Assembly: GCF_003951095.1 (NCBI RefSeq)
Contig: NZ_QXGL01000001.1
Coordinates: 186,001-250,000, forward strand
Direction: 5' to 3'
DNA: 64,000 nt
Origin: Bifidobacterium goeldii
GTDB taxonomy: Bacteria; Actinomycetota; Actinomycetes; Actinomycetales; Bifidobacteriaceae
A model generated the notes under the pieces. It saw nothing but the letters and a program-made list of their open reading frames with translations, searched no databases and had not been told where the DNA came from. Below are positions 46,363-55,650 of the stretch, piece by piece. Within the stretch, counting starts at the first letter, position 1. Every line of letters begins with the position of its first letter. The translations under genes were made by a program, and so were the position numbers.

Positions 46363-48036
46363 GTGACAATTAGCAATGTGTATATCGCAAGCCCTGAAGG
46401 TGCCAATGGTCGTAATGTCGTCGCCTACGGCGTACTCAAGGCGTTAACCACGAAGTACAAGACCGCCGTGTTCCGCCCCGCCGTCTCCAATCACGACAAC
46501 TTCACTCCTGTACTATTGTCCGCTTCGAACGCCGGCTTGGGCGTAACCCTGTCCACTGGCCTCGATATCCATGACGTGCGCCGTGACAAGGAGGGCGCAC
46601 GCGCCGATATCGTTGCCGCTTTCAGCGACGCACTGAGTGTTTCCCGTGCCGATGCGGCGCTAATCGTTGGCACTGATAAGTCACACGTCAACGACCCGAC
46701 CACCTACGAATTCAACGCGAACATCGCCGCCGATCTGCAGGCCGGCGTATTTCTCGCTGTGTGCACGATTGACCGCTGGCCCGACGAGCTGCGCGACACC
46801 GTACAGCTGTCGATCGAAGGCATGGAGGCCGCTGGCAACAAGGTGCTCGGCATTTTTGTAACCGGCTGCGAGCCACGCCATGCCGTCTCCGTCAAGAACA
46901 CGCTTGCCGAATTCAGTCTGCCGGTGTGGACTATCCCGCAAACCCCGTTCTCCGACGCTTCGCAGGCCGACGCCGCGCTGGCTGCCTTCCAAGCGAACGT
47001 GCCGACCGAGGAGGTACTCAAGGCGCTCGACGTTGATGTCGAATTCCCCATCACCTCATACGCGTTCCAGCACAGCCTGCTCGGCCGTGCGAAAGTCAAC
47101 AAGAAGACGATTGTGCTGCCGGAGGGCGAGGAGGACCGTATCATCAAGGCAGCTGACTACCTGCTTGAACGCGACATTGTGAACCTGATCATCGTAGGCG
47201 ACAAGGAGACAATCCTCGCCCGCGGCGCCGAATTAGGTTTGAAGTCGCTTTCCAAGGCGCGCTTCCAGGCAATGGACGATGAGAACATCCTCAAACCTAT
47301 GGTCGCCAAGCTGTGCGAGCTGCGCGCCAAGAAGGGCATGACCGAGGAGCAGGCGCGCAAGCAGCTAACCGACGCCAGCTATTTCGGCACGATGCTCGTC
47401 GTGCTCGGCTACGCCGACGGCCTGGTCTCCGGTTCGGTCAACTCCACCGCGAACACCGTGCGCCCCGCCCTGCAGGTCATCAAGACCAAGCCCGGCCAGA
47501 AGCTCGTCTCCGGTGCGTTCCTCATGTGCTTCAAGGATCATGTCGCCGTCTTCGCCGACTGCGCCATCAACCTCAACCCTGACGCTGAGCAGCTGGCCGA
47601 GATCGCGCTGCAGTCGGCCGAGACCGCCAAGGCGTTCGGCATCGATCCGAAGGTCGGCATGCTCTCCTACTCCACGCTCGGCTCAGGCAAAGGCCCGGAC
47701 GTGGACGTGGTCGAGGAGGCAACGAGGCTTCTCAAGGAGAAGGCACCGGATCTGCCGGTCGTCGGCTCCATCCAGTTCGACGCCGCCTGGTCTCCCACCG
47801 TCGCCGCCACCAAGGCAAAGGGCAACGACGTGGCCGGCCATGTCAACGTGTTCGTGTTCCCCGACCTGTGCGCCGGTAACATCGGCTACAAGGCTGTGCA
47901 GCGCTCTTCCGGGGCTCTGGCCATCGGCCCGGTGCTACAGGGTCTCAACAAGCCGGTCAACGATCTGTCTCGTGGCGCTCTCGTGCAGGACATCATCAAC
48001 ACGATCGCCCTGACTGCCATCGAAGCACAGCAGTAA
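46363..48036 (+). CDS. pta: Phosphate acetyltransferase
   Basis: Interconverts acetyl-CoA and acetyl-phosphate. The 557-residue product has an N-terminal P-loop-like regulatory domain (about 1-210, with VYIASPEGANGRN) and a C-terminal catalytic PTA domain (SYAFQHSLLGRAKVNKKTIVLPEGE, VSGSVNSTANTVRPALQ, MLSYSTLGSGKG). It is longer than the Bacillus type and shorter than the E. coli type. I use GTG 46363 after GAGGAGA; an earlier frame is non-conserved. It precedes ackA by 162 bp and shares its direction, but a terminator lies between. Confidence 0.97.
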   Translation: MTISNVYIASPEGANGRNVVAYGVLKALTTKYKTAVFRPAVSNHDNFTPVLLSASNAGLGVTLSTGLDIHDVRRDKEGARADIVAAFSDALSVSRADAALIVGTDKSHVNDPTTYEFNANIAADLQAGVFLAVCTIDRWPDELRDTVQLSIEGMEAAGNKVLGIFVTGCEPRHAVSVKNTLAEFSLPVWTIPQTPFSDASQADAALAAFQANVPTEEVLKALDVDVEFPITSYAFQHSLLGRAKVNKKTIVLPEGEEDRIIKAADYLLERDIVNLIIVGDKETILARGAELGLKSLSKARFQAMDDENILKPMVAKLCELRAKKGMTEEQARKQLTDASYFGTMLVVLGYADGLVSGSVNSTANTVRPALQVIKTKPGQKLVSGAFLMCFKDHVAVFADCAINLNPDAEQLAEIALQSAETAKAFGIDPKVGMLSYSTLGSGKGPDVDVVEEATRLLKEKAPDLPVVGSIQFDAAWSPTVAATKAKGNDVAGHVNVFVFPDLCAGNIGYKAVQRSSGALAIGPVLQGLNKPVNDLSRGALVQDIINTIALTAIEAQQ

Positions 48037-48048
48037 TCACAATTATTT

Positions 48049-48080
48049 GGTTCCCCTCGCGTGAGGGGAACCATTTTTTT
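48049..48080 (+). terminator. Intrinsic terminator after pta
   Basis: Arms GGTTCCCCTC (48049-48058) and complement (48063-48072) with a 4-base loop, followed by seven T. Textbook structure, so ackA probably has its own promoter. Confidence 0.93.
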
Positions 48081-48092
48081 ACAACAATGTCG

Positions 48093-48106
48093 GCTAGCAC
48101 GCTAGC
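48093..48106. promoter_or_regulatory. Palindrome GCTAGC-AC-GCTAGC upstream of ackA
   Basis: Two GCTAGC copies separated by AC, 93 bp before the ackA start and just after the pta terminator. It could be an operator for a LacI-type regulator of carbon metabolism; identity unknown. Confidence 0.35.
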
Positions 48107-48198
48107 GAAGACACACGATTTGTAGCAAGCAACGAGTAATCTTAAGGTTTGGAAAGCCGCGCTTCGCGGTACGACAATCAATATGGAGGATGCCCACA

Positions 48199-49428
48199 AT
48201 GGCGAAAACCGTCCTTGTCATCAATTCCGGTTCCAGCTCGATCAAGTACCAGCTGGTTGATCTCGAGTCCGGTGAAGGTCTCGCTTCTGGTCTCGTCGAG
48301 AAGATCGGTGAGCCGATCGACGGCCACTACAAGCACGAGTACAACGGCGAGAAGCACGAGCTCGAAGAGCCGATCCACGATCACGAGCAGGGCTTGAAGC
48401 GCGTCCTCGGCTTCTTTGAGGAGTACGGCCCGAAGCTCGCCGACGCGGGCATCGTCGCTGTTGGCCACCGCGTGGTCCAGGGTGGTTCCCTCTTCCCGAA
48501 GCCGGCTCTGGTCAACGACAAGACCATCAACCAGGTCAAGGATCTCGCCGTGCTTGCCCCGCTGCACAACGGCCCGGAAGCTAAGGGCGCTGAGGTTATG
48601 CGCGCACTGCTGCCTGACGTGCCGCAGATCTTCGTGTTCGACTCCTCCTTCTTCTTCCAGCTGCCGAAGGCCTCCAGCACCTACGCGCTGAACAAGGAAA
48701 TCGCCGACCAGTACCACATTCGTCGTTACGGTGCTCACGGCACTTCCCACGAGTTCATCTCCTCCGTGGTGCCGGAAGTTATCGGCAAGCCGGCCGAAGG
48801 CTTGAAGCAGATCGTCCTGCACATCGGCAACGGTGCTTCCGCCTCCGCTGAGATTTCCGGCAAGCCGGTCGAGACCTCCATGGGTCTGACCCCGCTCGAA
48901 GGCCTTGTCATGGGCGGCCGCACCGGCGACATCGACCCGGCCGTTGTATTCCACCTCATCCGCAACGCTCACATGAACGTGGACGAGCTGGATGCCCTGT
49001 TCAACAAGCGTTCCGGCATGATGGGCATGACCGGCTTCGGCGATCTGCGCGAGGTGCACCGTCTGGTGGCCGAGGGCAATGAGGACGCCAAGCTGGCTCT
49101 CGACGTGTACGTACACCGCATTGTCGGCTACATCGGCAACTACACCGCGCAGATGGGCGGCGTGGACGTGATCACCTTCACCGCTGGTGTCGGCGAGAAC
49201 GACGACATCGTGCGCAAGATGGTGTGCGAGAAGCTCGCTCCGTTCGGCGTCAAGCTCGACGAGGAGAAGAACGCGAAGCGTTCCAAGGAACCGCGCGTCA
49301 TCTCCACCCCGGATTCCTCCGTGGTCATCGCCGTGATCCCGACCAACGAGGAGCTGGCCATCGCCCGCAAGTCCGCCGCCATCGCGGAAGCCGGCGAGGA
49401 CACTTACGGCAACAAGTTCGCTAAGTGA
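48199..49428 (+). CDS. ackA: Acetate kinase
   Basis: Makes ATP and acetate from acetyl-phosphate; the main substrate-level phosphorylation step fed by Xfp in bifidobacteria. The 409-residue product has the ASKHA fold signatures: VLVINSGSSSIKYQLVD at the N-terminus, VFDSSFFF, RRYGAHGTSHEFIS and TFTAGVGEN. The ATG at 48199 follows GGAGGATGCCCACA. Codon use is like xfp, suggesting high expression. Upstream is the pta terminator and a palindrome at 48093; downstream a bidirectional terminator separates it from aroA. Confidence 0.98.
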   Translation: MAKTVLVINSGSSSIKYQLVDLESGEGLASGLVEKIGEPIDGHYKHEYNGEKHELEEPIHDHEQGLKRVLGFFEEYGPKLADAGIVAVGHRVVQGGSLFPKPALVNDKTINQVKDLAVLAPLHNGPEAKGAEVMRALLPDVPQIFVFDSSFFFQLPKASSTYALNKEIADQYHIRRYGAHGTSHEFISSVVPEVIGKPAEGLKQIVLHIGNGASASAEISGKPVETSMGLTPLEGLVMGGRTGDIDPAVVFHLIRNAHMNVDELDALFNKRSGMMGMTGFGDLREVHRLVAEGNEDAKLALDVYVHRIVGYIGNYTAQMGGVDVITFTAGVGENDDIVRKMVCEKLAPFGVKLDEEKNAKRSKEPRVISTPDSSVVIAVIPTNEELAIARKSAAIAEAGEDTYGNKFAK

Positions 49429-49460
49429 GCATAATCAGTACAGTCTGTTGACTGGCTAAC

Positions 49461-49504
49461 ATGAGAAAGTCCCAACGGTTTACAAATCGTTGGGACTTTC
49501 TCAT
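49461..49504. terminator. Bidirectional terminator between ackA and aroA
   Basis: Perfect 17-bp arms (49461-49477 and 49488-49504, ATGAGAAAGTCCCAACG and complement) with a 10-base loop, between convergent genes. A/T-rich arm ends serve both directions. Confidence 0.9.
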
Positions 49505-49533
49505 ATCCGCATATCGTTCACGTATCGCTACGT

Positions 49534-50883
49534 TTACGCCAACATGCCTGTCCACATACCTACAAAATCAGGCAATGTTTTACGCGTTGTTGCCACGTTG
49601 ACGATCTCCACGCCGGGTACAGACAGGCCGATCATTGCAGCGAATGTGGCCATGCGGTGATCTGCATACGATTCCATCACCGCACCGTGCAGTTGTTCGC
49701 GCGCCACCGGTGTGATTTCAAGACCGTCCGGCAGTTCGCGGGCTTCTCCCCCGATGCGCTTAATTTCGGTAACCAACGCTTCGAGACGGTTCGTTTCATG
49801 TCCGCGCAAATGGCCGATACCGATCATGCGTGTTGGCTTATCAGCAAATACGAGAATCGCCGCCAATGATGGCGCGATTTCTCCAGCTGCGGTCAAATCG
49901 AAGTCACCAAGGCCTCGAATCGCACCAGCTGTCGCCGTCACCTCGCAATAGCGAATGCCGTCACGCTCCGGGAACGTGACGGCCGCGCCCATACGCTCCA
50001 AATAGCCAGGCAGCAGTCCGCCCGGTTGCGTTGTCTCAACCGGCCAATGCGGTACGCGCACAGTACCACCCGCAATCATCGCAGCACCAAGGAACGGTGC
50101 AGCATTCGACAAATCTGGTTCCACAACTACACGTTGCGGAAGCTGCAGCGAGCTCGGCTCGACTGTCCAGATACGGGCATCTTCATCAGCATGCGCACGC
50201 CCACCAGCACCATTCACGTCAGCGACAGTCATACGAATGTGCGGTAGACTCGGGGTCTTCTCCCCCGTGTGTGTTAATGACAATCCCCCGGGCAAACGCG
50301 AGCCAATAAGCAGAAGTCCAGAAATGAACTGCGAGGAGCCAGACGAGTCTATTGCGACATGCGCTGCACCATCGGTTGACGCTGGCAATTCTGTCGGCGG
50401 CGTGATCGTAAACGGCAGTCGGCCAACCTCACCATGGTATTCAATGTGTGCCCCCAACTGTTCGAGCCCATCAAGTACCGGCTTCATTGGACGCGCATAC
50501 GCTTGTTCATCACCGTCAAAGTGCACTGGCCCATCAGCAAAGAGAGCAAGTCCGGGCACGAATCGCATCACGGTACCAGCAAGACCACAGTACACGTCAA
50601 CATTGCCGTTGAACCGTCCAGAAGCCGGTGGAGTTACCGTAACAGTCGTCTCCACGTTAGGGTCAACGTCACAATGCACGCCGAGCGCTTCAAGCGCTCC
50701 CATCATGAGTTCGGTGTCTCGTGAACGCAGCAAGCCCACAAGTGTCACAGGCTGTGAGCCAAGAGCCGCAAGGATTAGATAACGATTGGACAGCGACTTG
50801 CTGCCGGGGATCGTGACAACAGCGTCAAGTTGGTGACTTGCTACTGGCGCAGGCCACAGTTCAGGATTCTTCGTTTCACTCAT
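49534..50883 (-). CDS. aroA: 5-enolpyruvylshikimate-3-phosphate synthase (EPSP synthase)
   Basis: Sixth step of the shikimate pathway, joining PEP to shikimate-3-phosphate. The 449-residue product has IPGSKSLSNRYLILAALG near the N-terminus, the CGLAGTVMRFVPG segment, and a C-terminal KESYADHRMATFAAM-like block (ESYADHRMAT). The LAGTVMRF segment has Val where the common LGNAGTAMRP pattern has Ala; it may affect inhibitor sensitivity, unproved. It is separate from the aroC-aroKB-aroQ cluster. The ATG at 50883 has only a weak AAAG site upstream. Confidence 0.95.
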   Translation of the reverse strand: MSETKNPELWPAPVASHQLDAVVTIPGSKSLSNRYLILAALGSQPVTLVGLLRSRDTELMMGALEALGVHCDVDPNVETTVTVTPPASGRFNGNVDVYCGLAGTVMRFVPGLALFADGPVHFDGDEQAYARPMKPVLDGLEQLGAHIEYHGEVGRLPFTITPPTELPASTDGAAHVAIDSSGSSQFISGLLLIGSRLPGGLSLTHTGEKTPSLPHIRMTVADVNGAGGRAHADEDARIWTVEPSSLQLPQRVVVEPDLSNAAPFLGAAMIAGGTVRVPHWPVETTQPGGLLPGYLERMGAAVTFPERDGIRYCEVTATAGAIRGLGDFDLTAAGEIAPSLAAILVFADKPTRMIGIGHLRGHETNRLEALVTEIKRIGGEARELPDGLEITPVAREQLHGAVMESYADHRMATFAAMIGLSVPGVEIVNVATTRKTLPDFVGMWTGMLA

Positions 50884-51039
50884 GTGCTTTATCGTATCGG
50901 TTTAGCGCAGTTTTTTCCTGCATACCGGCGATCAATGGACGTACGCGTTGCAAACCGGCATATAACTCAGCGCAGGACCTACAAGTCAGCGATGGGCCAA
51001 GCCAGTTTACAGAACGCGCACGTGACGATATCAGCACAT

Positions 51040-51303
51040 TCAGCGCAACCGCGTTTCTTTGAGCGCAGATTTAACAGCCCACTTGGTGAGTACATATTGC
51101 GCGTATACGCTCAGTACCGTGGCTGCCGTCAGAAAGATCGCGGTAACTACGCCCGCTGTGATATCCCCCTTGCCAAGGCGCTTAAGTGGGCACACAGCCT
51201 TGCTTGCGGCGCACTCGCAGGATTCACCATCGCAAGCACAATCCTCGCTGCCGCACGCAGGCGTATCGATTGTGGTGTCGTCATGCATTGTTTCGTCGGT
51301 CAT
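51040..51303 (-). CDS. Small cysteine-rich single-pass membrane protein of unknown function
   Basis: Product of 87 residues: an acidic N-terminus with six cysteines in ~25 residues (CGSEDCACDGESCEC, then AVCPLK), then one helix at ~50-72 (ITAGVVTAIFLTAATVLSVY). The cysteines could bind metal or form a cluster. The ATG at 51303 follows GGAGGAATCGGGGAACC, better than an upstream frame. It lies 90 bp downstream of the DJ-1/PfpI gene in the same direction, so the pair may be cotranscribed and stress-linked; function is not known. Confidence 0.7.
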   Translation of the reverse strand: MTDETMHDDTTIDTPACGSEDCACDGESCECAASKAVCPLKRLGKGDITAGVVTAIFLTAATVLSVYAQYVLTKWAVKSALKETRLR

Positions 51304-51393
51304 GGTTCCCCGATTCCTCCAGATGTTCTTGTTCGCGTCGTCGTTGCGCGCATTGGCAACTGTAGCAAGCAAAACTGGGAACTGTTCAACCCC

Positions 51394-51942
51394 TCAGGCA
51401 AGCGTGTCCTTAATCGCACCAACAAAGTAGTCAAGATCATCAGGCTTGCGAGAAGTAATTAGCTTCCAACCGTTCGCATCATCGACAGTGAGTTGCTTAT
51501 CGACATAGTGACCGCCAGCGTTCTCAATATCGGCGGCGATATAACGGCACGGTGACGCGGTTTTGCCAGCAATCAGACCTGCGTTAACCAGCAGCCAAGC
51601 GCCATGGCAGATTGCAGCGATCGGCTTGCCTTCATGAGCGAATTCCTGCGCAAGCGTGATCGCATCTTCATTCACACGAATACGATCCACGTTGCAAGTG
51701 CCACCAGGAACAACGAGCAGATCATAATCAGCAGCCTGCACGTCAGACAACCGAGTATCAGGCGTAAGCGTTTCACCTTCATAACGATCGTGCTGCACAG
51801 TTTCGCATGGATCGAGCGTAGTAGCGGCCAATGTCACCTTTGCGCCTGCGGATTTGAGATCACGCAACGGGCGAGTCAACTCCGTCTCCTCAATACCCCA
51901 ATTGTTGACAATGATCAGTACCTTGGCGTTTTCAATAGCCAT
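51394..51942 (-). CDS. DJ-1/PfpI family protein (type-1 glutamine amidotransferase-like)
   Basis: Protein of 182 residues with the flavodoxin-like DJ-1/PfpI fold. The nucleophile elbow cysteine is in AAICHGAWLL (about residue 105), with the acidic partner near EETELTRP and a histidine next to the cysteine, as in PfpI proteases and YhbO-type deglycases. The start is ATG 51942 after GAGGAGGAATCA. Relatives act in protection from carbonyl and oxidative stress. Single gene, possibly cotranscribed with the downstream Cys-rich protein gene. Confidence 0.88.
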   Translation of the reverse strand: MAIENAKVLIIVNNWGIEETELTRPLRDLKSAGAKVTLAATTLDPCETVQHDRYEGETLTPDTRLSDVQAADYDLLVVPGGTCNVDRIRVNEDAITLAQEFAHEGKPIAAICHGAWLLVNAGLIAGKTASPCRYIAADIENAGGHYVDKQLTVDDANGWKLITSRKPDDLDYFVGAIKDTLA

Positions 51943-52055
51943 TGATTCCTCCTCGACGTGAGATATCTGCTCCTGTGCCATTATGCCGCACTAGACAGCA
52001 TCCAACCGGTATATTCCACTATCAGCTGTGCGCAATACCACGCACATCTCAACAC

Positions 52056-53270
52056 CTATGCTGTGGCGCGCGACCGACGACGCCCCATCAGTGCAACGCA
52101 CGCAAACAGAATAAGCGCGAAAATGGATCCAACAAGGAGCCCTGTGCGCAGATTGTCCCCGTTGGCAGACGCGACGAATCCCACTACTGCCGGCCCGCCT
52201 GCGCATCCTAAGTCTCCTGCCACGGCAAGCAGCGCGAACATCAGAGTGCCGCCGCCCGGCATGGCATCAGCTGCGATGGAAAAAGTGCCCGGCCACATGA
52301 TGCCAACTGAGAAACCAGTCAGTGCACAAGCTACCAAACCAATTACTGGTAGAGAGGAGAGCGCTGCGGTCAAATACATCGCGACGCAAAGAGCTGAGCT
52401 GCCAGCGATAAACACGGTGAGATTCAGTCGGTGACCGAATACGCCATATATTGTGCGCGAAAGTCCCATCATCAGTGCGAACATCGCTGGTCCTGCTAAA
52501 TCGCCGATGATCTTAGTGACTCCGAGACCAGATTCAGCGAATGCACTGGCCCATTGGCTCATGCCTTGCTCGGCGGCACCTGCACACAGCATCATCAAGA
52601 ACATGAGCCAGAACACTGGTTTGCCTGCTAAATCCGCAAACCGCATTGCGGTCGTGCCTTCTGGCACAATACGCGGCATAGGCGAGCCAGCGAACATAAC
52701 AATGCCGATTACCGGCACGATAGCCCACAAGCAGGCCAACACTGGCCAAGAATCAGCGCCACAAACAAACAAGAACAGCGTAGACAATGCAACTGTTCCT
52801 AATTGTCCCCAGCAGTAAAACGAGTGCAGCAGGCTCATAGCTTTTGCTTTATGCTCGCTTGGGCAGGCTTCAACAATTGGTGAAACCATCACTTCAATCA
52901 GGCCACCGCCCAATGCGTATAAAAAAATGGCAATAAGAATAGCTACATACGGGTCAGAGACTCGAGTCGGTAGCATTCCGAGTACTAGCAGTCCAGCTAA
53001 TGCTGCTACATGGGCTGCGATAATGCAACGCTTGTATCCAATGCGGTCCACGAATCTGCCGGCGAGTACATCCACGATCAGCTGAGTGACAAAGTTGACG
53101 GTGATCAGTGCGGACAATTTTGCCATGCCAATACCAAGCGTTGATGCAAACGTGACGAATAGCAGCGGCATGAAATTGTTGATTACCGCTTGCGTGATAT
53201 ATCCAACGAAACACGCAACAACAGTGCGATCGTAATTCGGTGTGGTAGGCAGCGCACGACTCTGATTCAT
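52056..53270 (-). CDS. Major facilitator superfamily transporter
   Basis: Transporter of 404 residues with 12 predicted helices. The MFS loop-2 motif is visible as GRFVDRIGYKR, and the N-terminal half has the LIVDVLAG stretch. The overall pattern resembles sugar or FucP/NanT-like MFS permeases, but the substrate cannot be read. The ATG at 53270 lacks a clear ribosome site. It stands alone between the DJ-1 and ilvE genes. Confidence 0.83.
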   Translation of the reverse strand: MNQSRALPTTPNYDRTVVACFVGYITQAVINNFMPLLFVTFASTLGIGMAKLSALITVNFVTQLIVDVLAGRFVDRIGYKRCIIAAHVAALAGLLVLGMLPTRVSDPYVAILIAIFLYALGGGLIEVMVSPIVEACPSEHKAKAMSLLHSFYCWGQLGTVALSTLFLFVCGADSWPVLACLWAIVPVIGIVMFAGSPMPRIVPEGTTAMRFADLAGKPVFWLMFLMMLCAGAAEQGMSQWASAFAESGLGVTKIIGDLAGPAMFALMMGLSRTIYGVFGHRLNLTVFIAGSSALCVAMYLTAALSSLPVIGLVACALTGFSVGIMWPGTFSIAADAMPGGGTLMFALLAVAGDLGCAGGPAVVGFVASANGDNLRTGLLVGSIFALILFACVALMGRRRSRATA

Positions 53271-53363
53271 AGCATCAGTATCGCACTGACTCTTCCTGTG
53301 CGCCGCTTGACTATCGCCTAGTGCACTGTGGCAGTGAGCAAATCATATTTGCAAGAAATCAAA

Positions 53364-53397
53364 AACCCTTGCAAACACAAGCGTTCACAAGGGTTTC
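53364..53397 (-). terminator. Intrinsic terminator after ilvE
   Basis: Arms AAACCCTTG (53364-53372) and complement (53389-53397), with TTTTTG after the stem on the leftward strand. Confidence 0.82.
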
Positions 53398-53426
53398 TAT
53401 GAGCTGTTAATGAGAATTACTCTCGA

Positions 53427-54554
53427 TTAGCAAACCTTCCACATCCAGTTATGCGGATCTTCGATCTCGCCAAGCTGGATACCGAGCAGCTGATTACGCA
53501 GCGCAACGGTCAGCTCGCCAGAGCCACCGTCAGCCACGGTCACATCGAACTTCTCAGACTTGAAGCGACCGATCGGGGTGATGATAGCGGCAGTACCGCA
53601 AGCAAACACCTCAGTGACTTCACCAGACTTAATGTCTTCAAGCAGCTGGTCGAGCGCGATCATCGTCTCAACAACGTCGTGACCATCGTCCTGCAGCAGC
53701 TGAATCAGAGAGCGGCGAGTGACGCCCGGCAGAATGTTGCCGGTCAGCGACGGGGTCTCAACGTGGCCATCCTTGTGCACGACCATCATGTTCATGCCGC
53801 CAAGCTCTTCAAGGTACGTCTTCGTAGCAGCATCCACGAAGCACACCTGCTCGCAACCATTGGCAATACCCGTGTATTCGCCCAGCAGGGAAGCAGCGTA
53901 ATTGCCACCGCACTTAGCGAAACCAGTGCCGCCAGGGCCAGTGCGGAACCACTTGTCTTCCACCCAAATGCTCACCGGCTTCACGCCGCCCGGGAAGTAC
54001 GGGCCAGACGGAGAAGCGATCACGCAGTAGTCAACTTCCTGCGGAGCACGCACACCAAGGAACGGCTCGGAAGCAAACATGAACGGACGCATGTACAGCG
54101 TGTATTCACGACGAGACGGCACCCAGTTCACGTCACGCTTAACCAGCGCAGCCACCGAACCAAGGAAGTCATCAATCGGCAGTTCCGGCAGGTACAGACG
54201 CTTAGCAGAGTTCTGGAAACGCTCAGCATTCGCATCCGGGCGGAACAGCCACGTGGAACCATCAGCGTGACGGTATGCCTTCAGGCCTTCGAAGCACTCC
54301 TGTGCGTAGTGCAGCACGGATGCACCTGGGTCCATCTTCAACGGCGCATACGGCTCAACACGACGGTCGCCCCAGCCTTCGCCCTTAGTCCACGTCATGT
54401 GGGTCATATTGTCGGAGAAGACCTGACCGAAAGCCGGCTTGTCAATCAGTTCGTTACGCTTTGCATCGGATGCCGGGTTGTCGTTCGGCAGTACGGTGAA
54501 CGGCTCAGTGAGCTTATCCAATGCCGCAGGATCGTGATGAGATTGTTCAGTCAT
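53427..54554 (-). CDS. ilvE: Branched-chain amino acid aminotransferase
   Basis: PLP enzyme for the last step of Leu, Ile and Val synthesis, using glutamate as amino donor. The 375-residue product is of the larger, eukaryote-like BCAT type. The lysine that forms the Schiff base sits in TGFAKCGGNYAAS, and EELGGMNMM and EVFACGTAAIITPIG are family signatures. The start is ATG 54554 after AAAGAAGTGG; an upstream frame adds 7 residues. A small inverted repeat CATCGCG/CGCGATG (54573-54591) lies just before it. Confidence 0.95.
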   Translation of the reverse strand: MTEQSHHDPAALDKLTEPFTVLPNDNPASDAKRNELIDKPAFGQVFSDNMTHMTWTKGEGWGDRRVEPYAPLKMDPGASVLHYAQECFEGLKAYRHADGSTWLFRPDANAERFQNSAKRLYLPELPIDDFLGSVAALVKRDVNWVPSRREYTLYMRPFMFASEPFLGVRAPQEVDYCVIASPSGPYFPGGVKPVSIWVEDKWFRTGPGGTGFAKCGGNYAASLLGEYTGIANGCEQVCFVDAATKTYLEELGGMNMMVVHKDGHVETPSLTGNILPGVTRRSLIQLLQDDGHDVVETMIALDQLLEDIKSGEVTEVFACGTAAIITPIGRFKSEKFDVTVADGGSGELTVALRNQLLGIQLGEIEDPHNWMWKVC

Positions 54555-54682
54555 AACCACTTCTTTTTTCATCATCGCGTATACCGCGATGTCGAGGTTG
54601 GGATCGTCGGCGCTTCTGGCACCGGCTCTGTGTGCAACTTTCTCACACCGTTACCACTTCGGCGTGATGTCGTTCACATTAT

Positions 54683-54711
54683 GAAAAAGCCCACACGAGG
54701 TGGGCTTTTTC
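54683..54711 (-). terminator. Intrinsic terminator after rplY
   Basis: Arms GAAAAAGCCCAC (54683-54694) and complement (54700-54711) with a 5-base loop. T-rich arms complete the structure. Confidence 0.88.
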
Positions 54712-54763
54712 GAAGTCATCTCGCATCATTGACACCTATTGGCGGATAATGCGAGACATACGA

Positions 54764-55387
54764 TCACTTGGCGTCGTCAGCAGCCGGAGCAGCAGCGTCA
54801 GCGTCAGCCGGAGCAGCTTCCGGAGCAGCGGTGGACTCGGTAGCATCCTCCGGCACCTCAACGGTGACGACGGACTCTTCGAGATCATCCATGTCGAGCT
54901 CAACGCCCTCAGGCAGCACGACGTCCTTGAGCAGAACCTTGGTGCCGTCGGTCATGCCGTCCACGTTCACGACGATCTTTTCAGGCAGGTTGGCCACGTC
55001 AGCGCGCACCTTGAGCTCCTGCACGTCCACGAATGCGACAGCAACGCCCTTCGGGGTGCCTTCAACGAACACCGGCACCTCAACGTCAATCTTCTCGCCA
55101 GCCTTGACCTCGTAGAAGTCAATGTGTTCAACGATGCGCTTCACCGGGTTCTTCTGCACGTCCTTCACAACGGCCAGCTTGGTCTCGCCGTTGAAGGAGA
55201 TGGAGAACAGAGCGTTGGTGTGACGCAGGGAGAGGGTGGTCTCCTTCATCGGCAGGGTCACGAACACAGGCTGCTCGCCACCAGCGTAGATGGTTGCAGG
55301 GATCTTCTTCGCAACGCGCATGCGGCGGGCAGCGCCCTTACCGAACTCATTGCGCACTTCGCCTTCAAGAGTAATGGTGTTAGCCAT
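54764..55387 (-). CDS. rplY: 50S ribosomal protein L25 (CTC family)
   Basis: Binds 5S rRNA in the large subunit. The 207-residue product is the longer CTC-type with an N-terminal L25 domain (GEVRNEFGKGAARRMRVAKKIPA, FVTLPMKE) and a C-terminal beta domain (DVQELKVRADVANLP), then an Ala/Pro/Asp-rich acidic tail of ~35 residues. The ATG at 55387 follows CAAGGAGCAAATC. A GC-rich hairpin TTGGCGCG-CCGA-CGCGCCAA (55419-55438) lies in its leader. Monocistronic, with a terminator behind. Confidence 0.94.
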   Translation of the reverse strand: MANTITLEGEVRNEFGKGAARRMRVAKKIPATIYAGGEQPVFVTLPMKETTLSLRHTNALFSISFNGETKLAVVKDVQKNPVKRIVEHIDFYEVKAGEKIDVEVPVFVEGTPKGVAVAFVDVQELKVRADVANLPEKIVVNVDGMTDGTKVLLKDVVLPEGVELDMDDLEESVVTVEVPEDATESTAAPEAAPADADAAAPAADDAK

Positions 55388-55575
55388 GATTTGCTCCTTG
55401 TATGTTTCATTCGTTGTTTTGGCGCGCCGACGCGCCAACAGAAAACACACAAGGTGTATGCCGTCAGCTCAGTCGATAACGGAACCCACGCGGATTCCCT
55501 CGCCAAAGCGCAGTGGATACATATCCACCAAAGCAACAGTAGATGATTATACGTCAAGCACGGACAATCTCGAAT

Positions 55576-55590
55576 GTGTACGACGTACAC
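55576..55590. promoter_or_regulatory. Palindromic operator candidate GTGTACGACGTACAC
   Basis: A perfect inverted repeat (7-base arms, one-base centre) in the divergent gap between rplY and the alpha/beta hydrolase gene, 61 bp before the hydrolase start and within ~150 bp of the rplY leader. The spacing suits a dimeric regulator; none is encoded nearby. Confidence 0.45.
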
Positions 55591-55650
55591 TAGTAGATAT
55601 CCGTTCTGTTCTCGGAATAATCCACCATTGGATACATGCTGGAGGTTGCG

